DNA of 64,000 bases from Bremerella sp. JC817 (GCF_040718835.1 NZ_JBFEFG010000281.1:744001-808000); one strand, 5' to 3'; numbered from the stretch's first letter, positions 30,008 through 42,447 are shown. Numbers and translations: made by a program. The notes: generated by a model from the sequence alone, not told the origin.

Positions 30008-30307
30008 GCGACAGTTCCTTTAAAGGGATTTCGGAATGTGATTGGGTAATCGACGTACAAGACGTCGGATTTCTTGATCTGGAAACCCAACAATGTAAGG
30101 AATGGGGCGAATTTCGTCAATCGGCCGTGCGGTTTTCGGCCGAGGAAGTCCAAGCTATGAGCCGCGGCCCTCCCTTAAAGGGCATTTAGGGCCCAGGGAA
30201 TTGACGCACGCCCCTCATTCGCGGAGACTAGATGGCACGGCAAACCGTACACATTGCCAAACCTACCCCACCCGAATCATCACTGTCACACCTCCAGGAG
30301 ATATGCG
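30008..30307. other. Divergent intergenic region
   Basis: About 300 bases between the small basic protein and the SGNH hydrolase. It contains several short CCCTTTAAAGGG-like palindromes and a GGGCCC-rich stretch, but no gene or promoter that I can support. Confidence 0.45.
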
Positions 30308-31036
30308 ATGCGTTGTATTGCGTGCTTGATGCTTGCCTTCGCCTTTGCCATGCCGGCTTGGGCCGAAGACGTCGCCACCAAGGAACCGATTGAAGCCTTG
30401 AAGCCTGTGCCGCGGGATCAATGGTGGAAGACTCGTCACGAAGAAAAGCTGAAAGCGATCGAAAACGCCGACAAGATCGACGTCGTCTTCATTGGCGATT
30501 CGATTACCCACGGCTGGGAAAATGCCGGCAAAGAAGTCTGGAACGAAAACTTCGCCTCGATGCACCCGCTGAACATCGGCTACAGCGGCGACCGCACCGA
30601 ACATGTCTTGTGGCGATTTGAACATGGCGAACTGGATGGCTATAAGCCGAAGGTCGCCGTCATCATGATCGGCACCAACAACACCGGCCATCGCAAAGAG
30701 AAGTCGGAAGACACCGCCGCTGGCGTCAACGCCATCGTCGAGAAGCTGCACGAAAAGCACCCAGAAACGAAGATCCTGCTGCTGGCGATCTTCCCGCGTG
30801 GTGCGACCACCGACGATCCGCTGCGCAAGCTGAACGACGGTGCAAATGAAATCATCGAGAAGGACATGAAGGACAAAGACTACGTCACCTTCCTGAACAT
30901 CAACGATGTGTTCCTGACCGACGACGGTGTGCTGCCGAAGGAAGTCATGCCTGACCTGCTGCATCCACGTCAGGCCGGCTACAAGCTGTGGGCCGACGCC
31001 ATCACTCCCAAAGTGAAAGAGCTTCTGGGCGAATAG
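30308..31036 (+). CDS. Secreted SGNH/GDSL hydrolase
   Basis: This 242-residue secreted esterase-like protein starts with the signal peptide MRCIACLMLAFAFAMPAWA. SGNH blocks are complete: GDSITHGWE (serine), GYSGDRTEHV (glycine), GTNNTGH (asparagine) and DLLHPRQAGY (Asp and His). It resembles the SGNH half of the fused protein at 14937 and the platelet-activating-factor acetylhydrolase-like group. The ATG at 30308 follows AGGAG. Likely a carbohydrate or lipid esterase; substrate unknown. Confidence 0.9.
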   Translation: MRCIACLMLAFAFAMPAWAEDVATKEPIEALKPVPRDQWWKTRHEEKLKAIENADKIDVVFIGDSITHGWENAGKEVWNENFASMHPLNIGYSGDRTEHVLWRFEHGELDGYKPKVAVIMIGTNNTGHRKEKSEDTAAGVNAIVEKLHEKHPETKILLLAIFPRGATTDDPLRKLNDGANEIIEKDMKDKDYVTFLNINDVFLTDDGVLPKEVMPDLLHPRQAGYKLWADAITPKVKELLGE

Positions 31037-31060
31037 TCGCCTTGAATCACTCGTGACATC

Positions 31061-31100
31061 AAAAAAGGCCAGGCAGAGCAATCTGTCCTGGTCTTTTTTC
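31061..31100 (+). terminator. Terminator of the SGNH hydrolase gene
   Basis: An A-run and GGCCAGG pair with CCTGGTC and a run of six T, a strong hairpin with one bulge, 25 bases after the stop. Confidence 0.8.
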
Positions 31101-31190
31101 GTTCCAGGCCACAAATTCTCTTTGACGACTCACGAGCAACCCTTCATTATGTAGCTCCCACCTACAAGTTTCCCTCCGGAGTTGCCGCCG

Positions 31191-33203
31191 ATGCGTTTTG
31201 CTTTTGCGACCCTGCTGGCCGTTACTTTCCTCTCCCCTGCCCTCGCCGAAGAGCCAAGCCCTGGCGACTTGATGGTCCACCAATACTTCGCCGATCAGAC
31301 GGCGAAGCTGCAGGATCAACCGCTCGACGAGATCGATTCGCTCGAACAGTGGGAAGCCAGGCGGGATACGCTTCACAAGCAATATCGCGAGATGTTGGGC
31401 CTCGAACCTTGGCCCGAGAAAACCGACCTGAAAGCAACCACCACCGGCACGCTCGAGCGAGATAGGATCGTCGTCGAGAAGATCCATTTCCAATCGCGAC
31501 CTGGCCTGTACGTTACCGCTAACCTGTATCGCCCGGCCAAAGTGGAAGGCAAACTGCCGGCGGTCTTGTACCTTTGTGGCCATGGACGCGTCGTGAAAGA
31601 TGGCGTCAGCTACGGCAATAAATCGCACTATCAGCATCACGGTGCCTGGTTTGCCCGTAACGGCTTCGTCTGCTTGACGCTCGATTCGATTCAATTGGGC
31701 GAGATTCTCGGCAAGCATCGCGGAAGTTACGACGACTCTGGCCAATGGTGGACCAACCGCGGCTACACGCCGGCCGGGGTCGAAGCGTGGAACTGCGTTC
31801 GGGCCATCGACCTGCTGCAATCACGCGACGACGTCGATCCCAACAAAATCGGTGTCACCGGTCGCAGTGGTGGTGGTGCCTATAGCTGGTACATCGCCGC
31901 GCTCGACGATCGGATTCAAGCCGCCGTTCCCGTTGCCGGCATTACCGATCTGCAAGACCACGTCGTCACCGGCGTCGTTTCGGGACATTGCGACTGCATG
32001 TTCTGGGTGAACACCTACCAGTTCGATTACGCGATGCTGCCCGCCCTGATCGCACCTCGGCCGCTGATGATCGCCAACACCGATTACGACCCAATCTTCC
32101 CGGTCGAAGGGGTCGAACGCACGCACCTGGCCGCTCGCAAGATCTATTCGCTCTACGGGAAGGCCCCGAACCTCGCTCTGACGATCGTTCCAGGTCCGCA
32201 TGCCGACATTCAGCCGCTGCAGATTCCGGCGTTCTATTGGCTGCAGAAGCATCTGCAGGGCGAAACGCCGCCAATCGCCGATGTCGCTGACAAGCGATTC
32301 ACGGTTGAAGAATTGAAGGTGTTCGACAAGATTCCCGAAGACGAAATTGTCACGTCGATCGAAGAGTCGTTCGTGCCGATCGCCCCGGCACCGAAAGCCC
32401 CAGAGTCGCCCGCTGAGTGGGAAACAATGGCGGCCGAGTGGAAGCAGCTATTGCTCGAAAAGTCATTCAGCGGCTGGCCGCAAAAGGAGCTACCTCTCCC
32501 AATCGCCAATGGTAAAGCGAAGCCGGCCGGCAAGTGGCAAGTCGCTCAGCATACGCTAACAACGCAGAAGCATGTCGACCTGCCGCTGCTGCAGTTCACG
32601 AAATCAAAGGCGAATGAGGATCAGCCTTCGACGGCCAAGTTGATCGTCGTCGACGATGCTGGCTGGGAACAATGGTCGAAGCTCGCTTCCGATGATGGCA
32701 ACGAGCCCCTGCCGATCGCCGACGCCGATCAATACGCCTCGGTGTTTGTTCTTGCCCCACGTGGTATCGGTCCAACGCAGTGGACACAAGAGAAGAAGGC
32801 CGAGATCCACACAAGACGCCGCTACCTGCTGATAGGGCAGTCGCTCGATGCCATGCGAATTTGGGACATTCGTCAGGCAGCAAAGGCTGCCAACAAGCTT
32901 TCCGGCAGTAAGCAAGTCGATATTGAAGCCGAGGGAATCTTGGCCGCCGACACGCTGTATGCCGCGATCTTCGAGCCGCAGATCGGTTCGCTGCACCTGA
33001 TCGATCCGCCGGCCGATCACCGCGAAGGCCCCTACCTGCTGAACGTGCGCCGATTCATGAACCTGCCGGAGGCCGCCGCGATGGCCGCCAACGATCCGCA
33101 GGCACCACGCACGATCAAGACGGACAACGACGACCTGATGAGCTTTAGCGAGCAAGTCAAAGCGGTCGCCGGTTCGCCGGTGCAAACCACGGCGAAGCCC
33201 TGA
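31191..33203 (+). CDS. Secreted alpha/beta hydrolase, acetyl xylan esterase-like
   Basis: This 670-residue protein has a signal peptide (MRFAFATLLAVTFLSPALA). The catalytic half (about 60-375) is an alpha/beta hydrolase with the nucleophile in GRSGGGAYSW. Candidate acid and base residues lie in ANTDYDPIFP and PGPHADIQP. It resembles acetyl xylan esterase / S9-peptidase-like hydrolases common in planctomycetes. The C-terminal 290 residues contain a second, poorly recognised region without an obvious serine motif. CGGAG precedes the ATG. Likely acts on acylated polysaccharide, but the substrate is inferred from family only. Confidence 0.82.
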   Translation: MRFAFATLLAVTFLSPALAEEPSPGDLMVHQYFADQTAKLQDQPLDEIDSLEQWEARRDTLHKQYREMLGLEPWPEKTDLKATTTGTLERDRIVVEKIHFQSRPGLYVTANLYRPAKVEGKLPAVLYLCGHGRVVKDGVSYGNKSHYQHHGAWFARNGFVCLTLDSIQLGEILGKHRGSYDDSGQWWTNRGYTPAGVEAWNCVRAIDLLQSRDDVDPNKIGVTGRSGGGAYSWYIAALDDRIQAAVPVAGITDLQDHVVTGVVSGHCDCMFWVNTYQFDYAMLPALIAPRPLMIANTDYDPIFPVEGVERTHLAARKIYSLYGKAPNLALTIVPGPHADIQPLQIPAFYWLQKHLQGETPPIADVADKRFTVEELKVFDKIPEDEIVTSIEESFVPIAPAPKAPESPAEWETMAAEWKQLLLEKSFSGWPQKELPLPIANGKAKPAGKWQVAQHTLTTQKHVDLPLLQFTKSKANEDQPSTAKLIVVDDAGWEQWSKLASDDGNEPLPIADADQYASVFVLAPRGIGPTQWTQEKKAEIHTRRRYLLIGQSLDAMRIWDIRQAAKAANKLSGSKQVDIEAEGILAADTLYAAIFEPQIGSLHLIDPPADHREGPYLLNVRRFMNLPEAAAMAANDPQAPRTIKTDNDDLMSFSEQVKAVAGSPVQTTAKP

Positions 33204-33212
33204 AACGCTTGC

Positions 33213-33230
33213 CGTGGACTGTTGTCCACG
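33213..33230. terminator. Hairpin between convergent genes
   Basis: The perfect stem CGTGGAC / GTCCACG with loop TGTT lies in the 35-base gap between the alpha/beta hydrolase and the convergent GNAT-nitrilase gene. It has no T tract. Confidence 0.5.
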
Positions 33231-33238
33231 AACGGGGC

Positions 33239-34798
33239 TTAGACGTAGCCTCGTTCGCCATCTTCCAGGAAGCGAACCTGGTACAGATCTTTCCGGCGGT
33301 CGTTCCAGTTCTGGACCGAGCCTTCCATCCGGTGCCGTCGCAGCATTTCGAGGTCGACGTCGTGAATCACGATCGTTTCGACATTCGGATTGCATTCCGC
33401 AGCGATGCCATCCCGAGCGAACTCAGCGTCGCAAGGCGTAAAGACACCTGATTGGGCGTAGTGGATGTCGGCGTTTTCCACGAATGGCAGGTTGCCGGTA
33501 CAGCCAGAGATCGCGACGTAGACCTGGTTCTCGACGCAGCGGGCCTGAGCACAGGTCTTCACCCGCAAGTAACCATGCCGCGTGTCGGTGTTGTACGGCA
33601 CGAAGATCATCTCGGCTCCCTTGCTGGTCGCAATGCGTGTCAGCTCAGGGAACTCGATGTCGTAGCAAATCTGAATCGCGACCCGGCCGCAGTCGGTGTC
33701 GAACACTTCGACTTTGTCGCCTGGTTCAATACCCCACCACTTCCGTTCGCTCGGCGTGATATGAATCTTGTACTGTTTCCCAATCGAACCGTCGCGGCCG
33801 AACAAGTACGAGATGTTATAGAGCGTGTCGTTCTCGAGCACGAAATGGCTTCCGCCGATGACGTTCACGTTGAACTTGATGGCCCGTTCCGAGAAGTACT
33901 CGAGATAGTCGGTCGTGAACTCTGCCAGACGCCGGGCAGCGAGACCTGGCCGCGTTGGTTCAACGCACGACAACAACTGCGTCGTAAACAACTCAGGAAA
34001 AAGAATAAAGTCTGACTTGTAATCAGAAGCGACGTCGAGGAAGAAATCGCACTGCTGCGCGAACTCCTCGAAGCTGCGGATGGCGCGCATCTCGTACTGA
34101 ACGACCGTGATCCGGATCGGTTCCACCAGGTGATGGAATCGACGCTTGGCCCCTGCCTTGTAGTCGAGGTTGCGCCACTCGAGGAACGTGGCATATCCGC
34201 ACGAGGCCTCGTCGCTCGGCAGATAGTTCGGGATCAGCCCTTGCAAGGCGAAACCGTTGGCGGTCTGAGCGGTGAGGACCGGGTCGAAATACGCTTTCGC
34301 CACCACGCGTTCGACGTATTCACGCGCCGAGACCTCATTGGCCACTTTGTGATACCCAGGGATTCGGCCGCCGATGATCATTCGTGCCAGGTTCATCTCG
34401 CGGCACAATTCCTTGCGGGCGTCGTACATACGACGGGAAAGCTTCAAGCCACGGTATTCGGGATGAACCATCATCTCGATCCCGTATAGCGTGTCCCCCT
34501 TCGGATTGTGGTTGCGGATATAGCCATTGTCGGAGATGGCTTTCCAGTTATGCCAGGCCATGTTCGGTTCGTACTGGACGATCATGCAGCCCGACGAAGC
34601 TGCCAATTGTCCGTCGATTTCAATAACAATCTGGCCCTTCGGGAACGTCTTGATCTGGCTTTCGATGTGTTCGCGAGTCCAGACCTCCATGCCTGGAAAG
34701 CAGGCCCGCTGCATCTCGATCAGCGCATCGTAATCCTCGATGCGAAGCTCGCGCAGGACAGTTTTCCACTCGTATTCCTTGTGATCAATCGGTTCCAT
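33239..34798 (-). CDS. GNAT acetyltransferase - nitrilase fusion protein
   Basis: This 519-residue fusion has a GNAT N-acetyltransferase domain (about 15-215, acetyl-CoA loop in [16 protein letters not shown]) joined to a carbon-nitrogen hydrolase domain (about 225-505). The nitrilase triad is visible: Glu in FPELF, Lys near HITPSERK and Cys378 in [10 protein letters not shown]. The same fusion occurs in many bacteria, and its physiological substrate is not established. An upstream GTG at 34807 is an alternative start; the ATG at 34798 has a GGTGG site. Monocistronic, divergent from the M42 peptidase gene. Confidence 0.9.
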   Translation of the reverse strand: MEPIDHKEYEWKTVLRELRIEDYDALIEMQRACFPGMEVWTREHIESQIKTFPKGQIVIEIDGQLAASSGCMIVQYEPNMAWHNWKAISDNGYIRNHNPKGDTLYGIEMMVHPEYRGLKLSRRMYDARKELCREMNLARMIIGGRIPGYHKVANEVSAREYVERVVAKAYFDPVLTAQTANGFALQGLIPNYLPSDEASCGYATFLEWRNLDYKAGAKRRFHHLVEPIRITVVQYEMRAIRSFEEFAQQCDFFLDVASDYKSDFILFPELFTTQLLSCVEPTRPGLAARRLAEFTTDYLEYFSERAIKFNVNVIGGSHFVLENDTLYNISYLFGRDGSIGKQYKIHITPSERKWWGIEPGDKVEVFDTDCGRVAIQICYDIEFPELTRIATSKGAEMIFVPYNTDTRHGYLRVKTCAQARCVENQVYVAISGCTGNLPFVENADIHYAQSGVFTPCDAEFARDGIAAECNPNVETIVIHDVDLEMLRRHRMEGSVQNWNDRRKDLYQVRFLEDGERGYV

Positions 34799-34941
34799 CA
34801 AACCCACCTATGCCATAGACTGCCTAAATGTGTGCTGTTGCGCAGACGCGTCTCCGGCACACAGCGATCCTTCAATGATATACGAGGCCCACGCGTTCTT
34901 CGTATCCCAACTAACCAAGATTTCCAGGAGCCAATCCGAAC

Positions 34942-36009
34942 ATGGAGTCCGAGCCGCTTCAGTTTTTTGAGCGAATGTTGAACACGCCAAGTCCTTCCGG
35001 ATACGAAGCCCCGGTTCAGGATCTGGTCCGGGAATATGCCGCTGGGTTTGCAGATAATGTCGATACGGACTTCCATGGCAACGTGATTGCTTCGGTAAAT
35101 TCCGGGGGCAATGTTCGCGTAATGATGGCTGGTCATTGCGATCAGATCGGCCTGCTAGTGACGCAAATCGACGAAATGGGTTTCGTTCGCTGCCAAACGA
35201 TTGGTGGTTGGGATCCCGTTCAGTTGGTTGGCCAGAAGATGACAATCTGGACCAAAGATGGCGAAGTCCCCGCGATCATCTCGCGAAAACCGATCCACTT
35301 GCTGACCGATTCGGAACGCAAAGCACCGATTCAGCTAAAAGACCTCTGGCTCGACATTGGCGCCAAAGATCAAGCCCAAGCCAAGAAGCTAGTTCGCATC
35401 GGCGATCCGGTCACGCTGCAACTGGGTATGCAGAAGATGCAGAACAACCTGGCGTTCGCCCCCAAGATGGACGACACCACCGGCTTGTGGGTTGTGATCG
35501 AAGCGGCCCGTCGCTATGGGCTGAAAGCAAAGCAGACCTGTGCCGCCTTCGCCGTTTCGACCGTTCAGGAAGAAATTGGCCTGCGAGGCGCCAAAACGAG
35601 CGCCCACGGGATCGATCCTCACATCGGGATCGCGGTCGACGTGACTCACGCTACCGACTGCCCCACCATCGACCGTGGTGAACGAGGCGAAGTTTACCTG
35701 GGACGTGGCCCGGTGATTTACCGTGGCCCGAACATGAACCCCAAGGTGGTCGATCGCTTGATCGAAGTGGCAGAGCAGCACGAGATTCCTTACCAGATGG
35801 CCGCTTTGGGCAAAGCCGCCCCGAACGACTCGAACGCGATCCAAACCACCCGCGCAGGCGTTGCCGCCGGCCTGGTCGCGATTCCGAACCGCTACATGCA
35901 CAGCGCGGTCGAAACGATCTCGCTCGATGACATCGATCACGCCGCGAATCTGCTGGCCGAGTTCCTCCACAGCATCCAGGACGACGACGACTTCCGTCCT
36001 GGCATGTAA
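34942..36009 (+). CDS. M42 family metallo-aminopeptidase
   Basis: This 355-residue M42 peptidase is expected to be a large cytoplasmic oligomer that trims N-terminal residues from peptides. Metal-site motifs are visible: AGHCDQIG near residue 65, KMDDTTG near 175, VQEEIGLRGA near 215 with the catalytic glutamates, DVTHATDCP, and MHSAVE near the end. It was historically annotated as endoglucanase in this family, which is incorrect for most members. A strong hairpin follows the gene. Confidence 0.92.
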   Translation: MESEPLQFFERMLNTPSPSGYEAPVQDLVREYAAGFADNVDTDFHGNVIASVNSGGNVRVMMAGHCDQIGLLVTQIDEMGFVRCQTIGGWDPVQLVGQKMTIWTKDGEVPAIISRKPIHLLTDSERKAPIQLKDLWLDIGAKDQAQAKKLVRIGDPVTLQLGMQKMQNNLAFAPKMDDTTGLWVVIEAARRYGLKAKQTCAAFAVSTVQEEIGLRGAKTSAHGIDPHIGIAVDVTHATDCPTIDRGERGEVYLGRGPVIYRGPNMNPKVVDRLIEVAEQHEIPYQMAALGKAAPNDSNAIQTTRAGVAAGLVAIPNRYMHSAVETISLDDIDHAANLLAEFLHSIQDDDDFRPGM

Positions 36010-36087
36010 GCTCGGTTGCCGCGAAGGTCGCCCTGCCAATTTGGCAAACAAGCCTTCCCATCACGCCGAAAGATCTTTCACCATAAA

Positions 36088-36126
36088 CGCAAGTCACTAC
36101 CAGTTAGTGACTTGCGCTTCTCTTTT
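36088..36126 (+). terminator. Terminator of the M42 peptidase gene
   Basis: A perfect 12-base-pair stem CGCAAGTCACTA / TAGTGACTTGCG with a 5-base loop is followed by the T-rich CTTCTCTTTT. Confidence 0.88.
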
Positions 36127-36153
36127 GGGTTATCGGCACGGCAGTTGCATCTA

Positions 36154-36181
36154 TTAGCAGGCCTCAGAGAGAGTCTGCCAA
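36154..36181 (+). promoter_or_regulatory. Possible diverged CIRCE operator
   Basis: TTAGCAGGC and GTCTGCCAA form an inverted repeat with 7 of 9 positions pairing around a 10-base spacer, about 170 bases before the first groEL. CIRCE (the HrcA site) is TTAGCACTC-N9-GAGTGCTAA, so both the match and the spacer are imperfect. Tentative. Confidence 0.3.
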
Positions 36182-36258
36182 AATCTGCACTCAGGGTGCA
36201 TCCGGCCCTCGCTGAGACAACAAACGAAACAACGGTTACTAACCAAGTTATGGAATAA

Positions 36259-38037
<1,779 letters not shown>

Positions 38038-38126
38038 ATCAGGCCTTTGCCCGAACCCCTTCTGTCTTCAATCACTGTTACAAAACATCAAACATACCCC
38101 TGAATAAGTTTTAAGGATAAACACCC

Positions 38127-38432
38127 ATGGCGAAGAGTCTGAAGATTCGCACTTTGGATGACCGCATTGTCGTTCAGCCGCTGCAGGCGGAAGAAACCAC
38201 CGCTGGTGGTATCGTCCTTCCAGATTCGGCTCAGGAAAAGCCACAGCGTGGTACCGTCCTGGCCGTCGGTCCTGGCAAGCTGCTCGATAGCGGCAGCCGC
38301 GCTGAACTGTCGGTTGCAATCGGCGACGAAGTCATCTACGGCAAGTACAGCGGTAGCGACATCGAAATCGATGGCGACGAGTACAAGATCCTTCGCGAGA
38401 CGGAAATCCTGGCGAAAGTCGTCAACGACTAA
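38127..38432 (+). CDS. groES: Co-chaperonin GroES
   Basis: This 101-residue GroES caps GroEL. It has the core LDDRIVVQPLQAEETTAGGI with the mobile loop around GGIVLPDSAQEKP and the typical ending of the family. It lies between two groEL genes, 89 bases after the first and 69 before the second, and may serve both. Confidence 0.97.
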   Translation: MAKSLKIRTLDDRIVVQPLQAEETTAGGIVLPDSAQEKPQRGTVLAVGPGKLLDSGSRAELSVAIGDEVIYGKYSGSDIEIDGDEYKILRETEILAKVVND

Positions 38433-38501
38433 GCGATTCGCTTCGTCGTGAAGATTTCCCCAAAACAGAATTCAGTCTTATTTACATAAGGATTTCTTAG
38501 C

Positions 38502-40118
38502 GTGGCAAAACAACTGCTTTTCGAGGATCATGCCCGAGCCAAGATGCTCAAGGGCATCGACAAGCTGGCCGACGCTGTCGCCGTCACGATGGGCCCAACC
38601 GGCCGTAACGTGATCATCAACAAGTCGTACGGCGGCCCAACGGTCACCAAAGACGGCGTGACCGTGGCCAAAGAAATCGAGCTGGAAGACCGGTTCGAAA
38701 ACATGGGCGCCAAGCTGGTCAACGAAGTCGCCAGCAAGACTTCGGACGTCGCCGGTGATGGTACCACCACCGCAACCGTCCTGGCCCGTGCCATCTTCAA
38801 AGAAGGCATTCGCAACATTGTTGCCGGTAGCAACCCAACCGCGATTCGTCGTGGTATTGAAAAGGCTGTTGCCGCTGCCGAAGACTTCCTGCTGAACCTG
38901 GCCAAGCCAGTCAACAGCAAGGAAGACGTCGCCAACATCGGTTCGATCAGTGCGAACAACGATCGCACGATCGGTGAGCTGCTGGCCGAAGCCCTGCACC
39001 GCGTCGGTCAAGACGGCGTGATCACGGTCGAAGAAGGCAAGAGCCGCGAAACGACCGTCGAATACGTCGAAGGTATGCAGTTCGACAAGGGTTACATCTC
39101 GCCTTACTTCATCAACCGTCCAGCCGAAATGGACGTTGAGCTGGAAGACGCCTACATCCTGTACCACGAAAAGAAGATCAGCAACCTGCGTGAGCTGATT
39201 CCTCTGCTGGAACAAGTTGGCAACACCGGCAAGCCACTGTTGATCGTCGCCGAAGACATCGAAGGCGAAGCACTGACCGCCCTGGTCGTCAACCGTCTGC
39301 GTGGCGTGCTGAACATCGCTGCCGTCAAGGCTCCTGGTTTCGGCGATCGTCGCAAGTCGATGCTGGCCGACATGTCCATCCTGACCGGTGGTACTGTCAT
39401 CAGCGACGACCTCGGCATTACGCTCGATAAGGTTCAACTGAGCCAGCTCGGCCGTGCCAAGAAGATCAACATCACCAAGGACAAGACGACCATTGTCGAA
39501 GGTGGTGGCGAGAAGAAGGCACTGGAATCGCGTATCGCTCAGCTGAAGCGTCAGATCGAAGAAACCGACAGCGAATACGATCGCGAAAAGTACCAGGAAC
39601 GTCTGGCCAAGCTTTCCGGTGGTGTTGCGGTGATCTCGGTCGGTGCCGAAACCGAAGCCGAAATGAAGCAGACCAAGGCTCGCGTCGAAGACGCCCTGCA
39701 CGCGACCCGTGCGGCGGTTGAAGAAGGCGTTCTGCCAGGTGGTGGTGTTGCCCTGGTTCGTGCGATCGAAGCCGTTGAAAAGGCTCGTTCGTCCGCTCGT
39801 GGCGACGAAAAGATCGGCGTCGACATCATCCTGAGGGCTCTACCAGCTCCGATGCGTCAGATCGCCGACAACTGCGGCATCGACGGCAACGTGGTTGTCG
39901 ACGAAGTTCTGCAGAAGTCGACCAACTACGGTTACGACGCCTACAAGGGCGAATACGTTGACATGGTCAAAGCTGGCGTCATCGACCCAGCCAAGGTCGT
40001 GCGTACCGCTCTGAGCAACGCAGCCAGCATCGCCGGCCTGTTGCTGACCACCGAAGCCCTTGTCACCAACCTGGAAAAGGAAGATGGCAAGCGTGCGGCT
40101 GAAGGCGTGGTTCGCTAA
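38502..40118 (+). CDS. groEL: Chaperonin GroEL, copy 2
   Basis: This 538-residue chaperonin has all ATP-binding motifs ([30 protein letters not shown]). The C-terminus ends in a short charged tail and has no GGM repeat, unlike copy 1. GTG start at 38502. Directly downstream of groES, so this is probably the partner in the classical groES-groEL order. A terminator follows before dnaJ. Confidence 0.96.
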   Translation: MAKQLLFEDHARAKMLKGIDKLADAVAVTMGPTGRNVIINKSYGGPTVTKDGVTVAKEIELEDRFENMGAKLVNEVASKTSDVAGDGTTTATVLARAIFKEGIRNIVAGSNPTAIRRGIEKAVAAAEDFLLNLAKPVNSKEDVANIGSISANNDRTIGELLAEALHRVGQDGVITVEEGKSRETTVEYVEGMQFDKGYISPYFINRPAEMDVELEDAYILYHEKKISNLRELIPLLEQVGNTGKPLLIVAEDIEGEALTALVVNRLRGVLNIAAVKAPGFGDRRKSMLADMSILTGGTVISDDLGITLDKVQLSQLGRAKKINITKDKTTIVEGGGEKKALESRIAQLKRQIEETDSEYDREKYQERLAKLSGGVAVISVGAETEAEMKQTKARVEDALHATRAAVEEGVLPGGGVALVRAIEAVEKARSSARGDEKIGVDIILRALPAPMRQIADNCGIDGNVVVDEVLQKSTNYGYDAYKGEYVDMVKAGVIDPAKVVRTALSNAASIAGLLLTTEALVTNLEKEDGKRAAEGVVR

Positions 40119-40185
40119 GCCGAACCCTGGTTCAACGACGTAGGTGGCTGCTGACTTGTGGCGGCCACCTGGCACGAAAGAATTC

Positions 40186-40225
40186 AACGGGCTGCATCTC
40201 TTCCAGGGACCAGCCCGTTTTGTTT
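40186..40225 (+). terminator. Terminator of groEL copy 2
   Basis: The 9-base-pair stem AACGGGCTG / CAGCCCGTT with a 16-base loop runs into TTTGTTT. It lies between groEL2 and dnaJ. Confidence 0.8.
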
Positions 40226-40250
40226 CTACCGCCGCCTACGTGAGGACACG

Positions 40251-41414
40251 ATGGCAACGAAAGTCGACTATTACGAAGTCTTGGGAGTCGAGCGATCCGC
40301 CTCGAGCGGCGAGATCTCTAAGGCTTATCGCAAGCTGGCGATCAAGTATCACCCCGACTCCAATCCTGGCGACGAAGAAGCCGTCACGCGATTCAAAGCC
40401 GCGGCTGAAGCGTACGAAGTGTTGAGCGACTCGGAGAAACGGGCCCGCTACGACCAGTACGGACATGCCGGGGTCGATGGCAATCAACGCGCGAACTTCC
40501 ACGATGTTGAAGACATCATGGAGGCTTTCGGTGACATCTTTGGCGGAGGGATCTTCAGCGACATCTTCGGCCGTGGCGGTGGTCGAGGCGGCCGCCGACG
40601 CGTGCGTAAAGGTGCCGACATCCAGGTTCGCGTCACGCTCGATCTGGAAGAAGCCGCCACTGGCGTCCAACGTCAAATTCAAGTCGATCGCCGTGTCGCG
40701 TGTGGAACCTGCAATGGAAGCGGAGCTAAGCCAGGCTCGCAGCCCGAGACCTGCAATCGCTGTGGTGGCGCCGGTCAGGTCGTGCAGCAAGCCGGCATTC
40801 TCCGCGTGCAGACCACCTGCCCTTCGTGCGGTGGCCAAGGCACAATCATCAGCGATCCTTGCCAGGATTGCCGCGGGAATGGCTTCAGCACGCAGCGGGT
40901 GAGCATGGATGTTTCGATTCCAGCAGGGGTCGACGACGGCATGCGAGTTCGCCTGACTGGGGAAGGCCAACCAAGCCCAGATGGTGGTCCTCCTGGCGAT
41001 TGCTACTGCCATATTTCGATTCGCAAGCACAAGCTGTTTGAACGCGAAGGGGATCACCTGATCCTCAAAATGCCGATCACCTATACCCAGGCTGTCCTGG
41101 GGAGCGAGATCGAAGTTCCGACGCTCAATGGCCCTGCGACACTCACCATCCCGGCCGGCTCCGGTTCGTCCGAGGTGTTCAAGATGCGTGGAAAAGGGAT
41201 GCCCGATCCTCACGGCCGCGGGCAAGGCGACCTGTACGTTCAGACGTACATCGAAGTGCCGAAGAAACTCGATCCTCGCCAAGAGGAACTCCTGCGAGAG
41301 TTGGCCGATCGCGAACACACCAACGTGACGCCGCACCGCAAGTCGTTTCTCGAATCGATCAAAGACTATTTGTTCTCGTCTTCCGAAGAACACGACACCA
41401 AGAAGAAAAGCTAG
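40251..41414 (+). CDS. dnaJ: Chaperone DnaJ (Hsp40)
   Basis: This 387-residue type I Hsp40 has a J-domain (about 4-70) with HPD in [10 protein letters not shown], a Gly/Phe/Arg-rich region (about 80-125), four zinc repeats ([32 protein letters not shown]) and the C-terminal substrate domains. It delivers clients to DnaK and stimulates its ATPase. The start is ATG at 40251; sequence upstream in the same frame lies in the groEL2 terminator. grpE follows 18 bases downstream. Confidence 0.96.
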   Translation: MATKVDYYEVLGVERSASSGEISKAYRKLAIKYHPDSNPGDEEAVTRFKAAAEAYEVLSDSEKRARYDQYGHAGVDGNQRANFHDVEDIMEAFGDIFGGGIFSDIFGRGGGRGGRRRVRKGADIQVRVTLDLEEAATGVQRQIQVDRRVACGTCNGSGAKPGSQPETCNRCGGAGQVVQQAGILRVQTTCPSCGGQGTIISDPCQDCRGNGFSTQRVSMDVSIPAGVDDGMRVRLTGEGQPSPDGGPPGDCYCHISIRKHKLFEREGDHLILKMPITYTQAVLGSEIEVPTLNGPATLTIPAGSGSSEVFKMRGKGMPDPHGRGQGDLYVQTYIEVPKKLDPRQEELLRELADREHTNVTPHRKSFLESIKDYLFSSSEEHDTKKKS

Positions 41415-41432
41415 GTCAAGGAGCTTAAAAGC

Positions 41433-42002
41433 GTGTCTGCTGATAATCCCCAAAACGATCCATCGCAAGAATCGACGCAGCCGACCGGTGAGACGCAAGC
41501 CACCGAAGAAAATGTGTCGGCCGATGCCTACTTCAGCACCTCGGACGACCCGATCCAGCAGCTCAAGCAAGACTTGGTCGACGCCGAAAAACGCGTGCTG
41601 CTCGCTCAGGCCGATCTCGAAAACTTCCGCAAGCGGATGCGACGCGAACGCGAAGACGAATTGAAGTACGCTAACATGCCACTGCTGGCTGACTTGCTGC
41701 CGGTGGTCGACAACCTGCAGCGTGCCCTCGAATCGGCAGGCACCGGCGAACAAGCTGGCGGCATTGTCGAAGGGATCAAGATTGTCGAAAAGCAACTTGT
41801 TGAAGCGATGAAGAAGCGTGGCTGCGAGGCGATCGAAGCACAAGGCCAACCTTTCGATCCGAACCTGCACGAAGCGATCATGCAGCAGCCGAGCGCCGAC
41901 GTCGAACCGAACACGGTTCTGCACGTCGCCCAGGTCGGCTACAAGATGTACGACCGCGTCGTTCGTCCGAGCCAGGTGATCGTTTCCAAGGCTGCCGAAT
42001 AA
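41433..42002 (+). CDS. grpE: Nucleotide exchange factor GrpE
   Basis: This 189-residue GrpE releases ADP from DnaK. A polar, disordered N-terminus (about 1-40) precedes the long dimerising helix (about 45-100, LENFRKRMRRERED) and the beta-domain with the family end motif VLHVAQVGYKMYDRVVRPSQV. GTG start at 41433, 18 bases after dnaJ. The two are co-transcribed. Confidence 0.96.
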   Translation: MSADNPQNDPSQESTQPTGETQATEENVSADAYFSTSDDPIQQLKQDLVDAEKRVLLAQADLENFRKRMRREREDELKYANMPLLADLLPVVDNLQRALESAGTGEQAGGIVEGIKIVEKQLVEAMKKRGCEAIEAQGQPFDPNLHEAIMQQPSADVEPNTVLHVAQVGYKMYDRVVRPSQVIVSKAAE

Positions 42003-42019
42003 ATCGATCCCATCGCCTC

Positions 42020-42048
42020 TTTCACTCCCCAGAGGTTGGGGAGTGAAA
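42020..42048 (+). terminator. Hairpin after grpE
   Basis: A perfect 11-base-pair stem TTTCACTCCCC / GGGGAGTGAAA with a 7-base loop, 17 bases after the grpE stop. The T tract is missing, so it may be a weak terminator or a transcript-stabilising structure. Confidence 0.65.
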
Positions 42049-42132
42049 AGTTCGGCAAGCCGTGACGGCGGCGGCTGAGTATAATGGCGTTAAGAAACCG
42101 TTTCCCAAGGCCCGTGTAAGGTTCTTCCGACC

Positions 42133-42414
42133 ATGCCAACCTACGAATACCAGTGTGATGCTTGCGATCACAAGTTCGAGGAATTCCAGTCGATTTCGGC
42201 CGATCCACTGACCAAGTGCCCAGAGTGCAAGAAGAAGAAACTGCGTCGGCTGTTCAGCACCGGTGGTGGTCTGCTGTTCAAGGGCTCAGGCTTCTATATC
42301 ACCGACTATCGCAGCGATTCGTACAAGAAGAGTGCCGACAAGGGCTCCAAGAGCAGCGATTCGTCAAAGTCGTCGTCATCCAAGAGCGACTCGAAGCCAA
42401 GCAGTTCGTCCTAG
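42133..42414 (+). CDS. FmdB-type zinc ribbon protein
   Basis: This 93-residue protein has the FmdB/CxxC zinc ribbon: MPTYEYQCDACDHKFEEFQ with two cysteine pairs (CDAC and CPEC), followed by GSGFYITDYR and a Ser/Lys-rich low-complexity tail. The family is often called putative regulatory protein; its real function is not known. It precedes yacG by 33 bases, likely in the same transcript. Confidence 0.9.
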   Translation: MPTYEYQCDACDHKFEEFQSISADPLTKCPECKKKKLRRLFSTGGGLLFKGSGFYITDYRSDSYKKSADKGSKSSDSSKSSSSKSDSKPSSSS

Positions 42415-42447
42415 AACACGCTCGCGCGTTTTGAGAAGGAACCTCCA

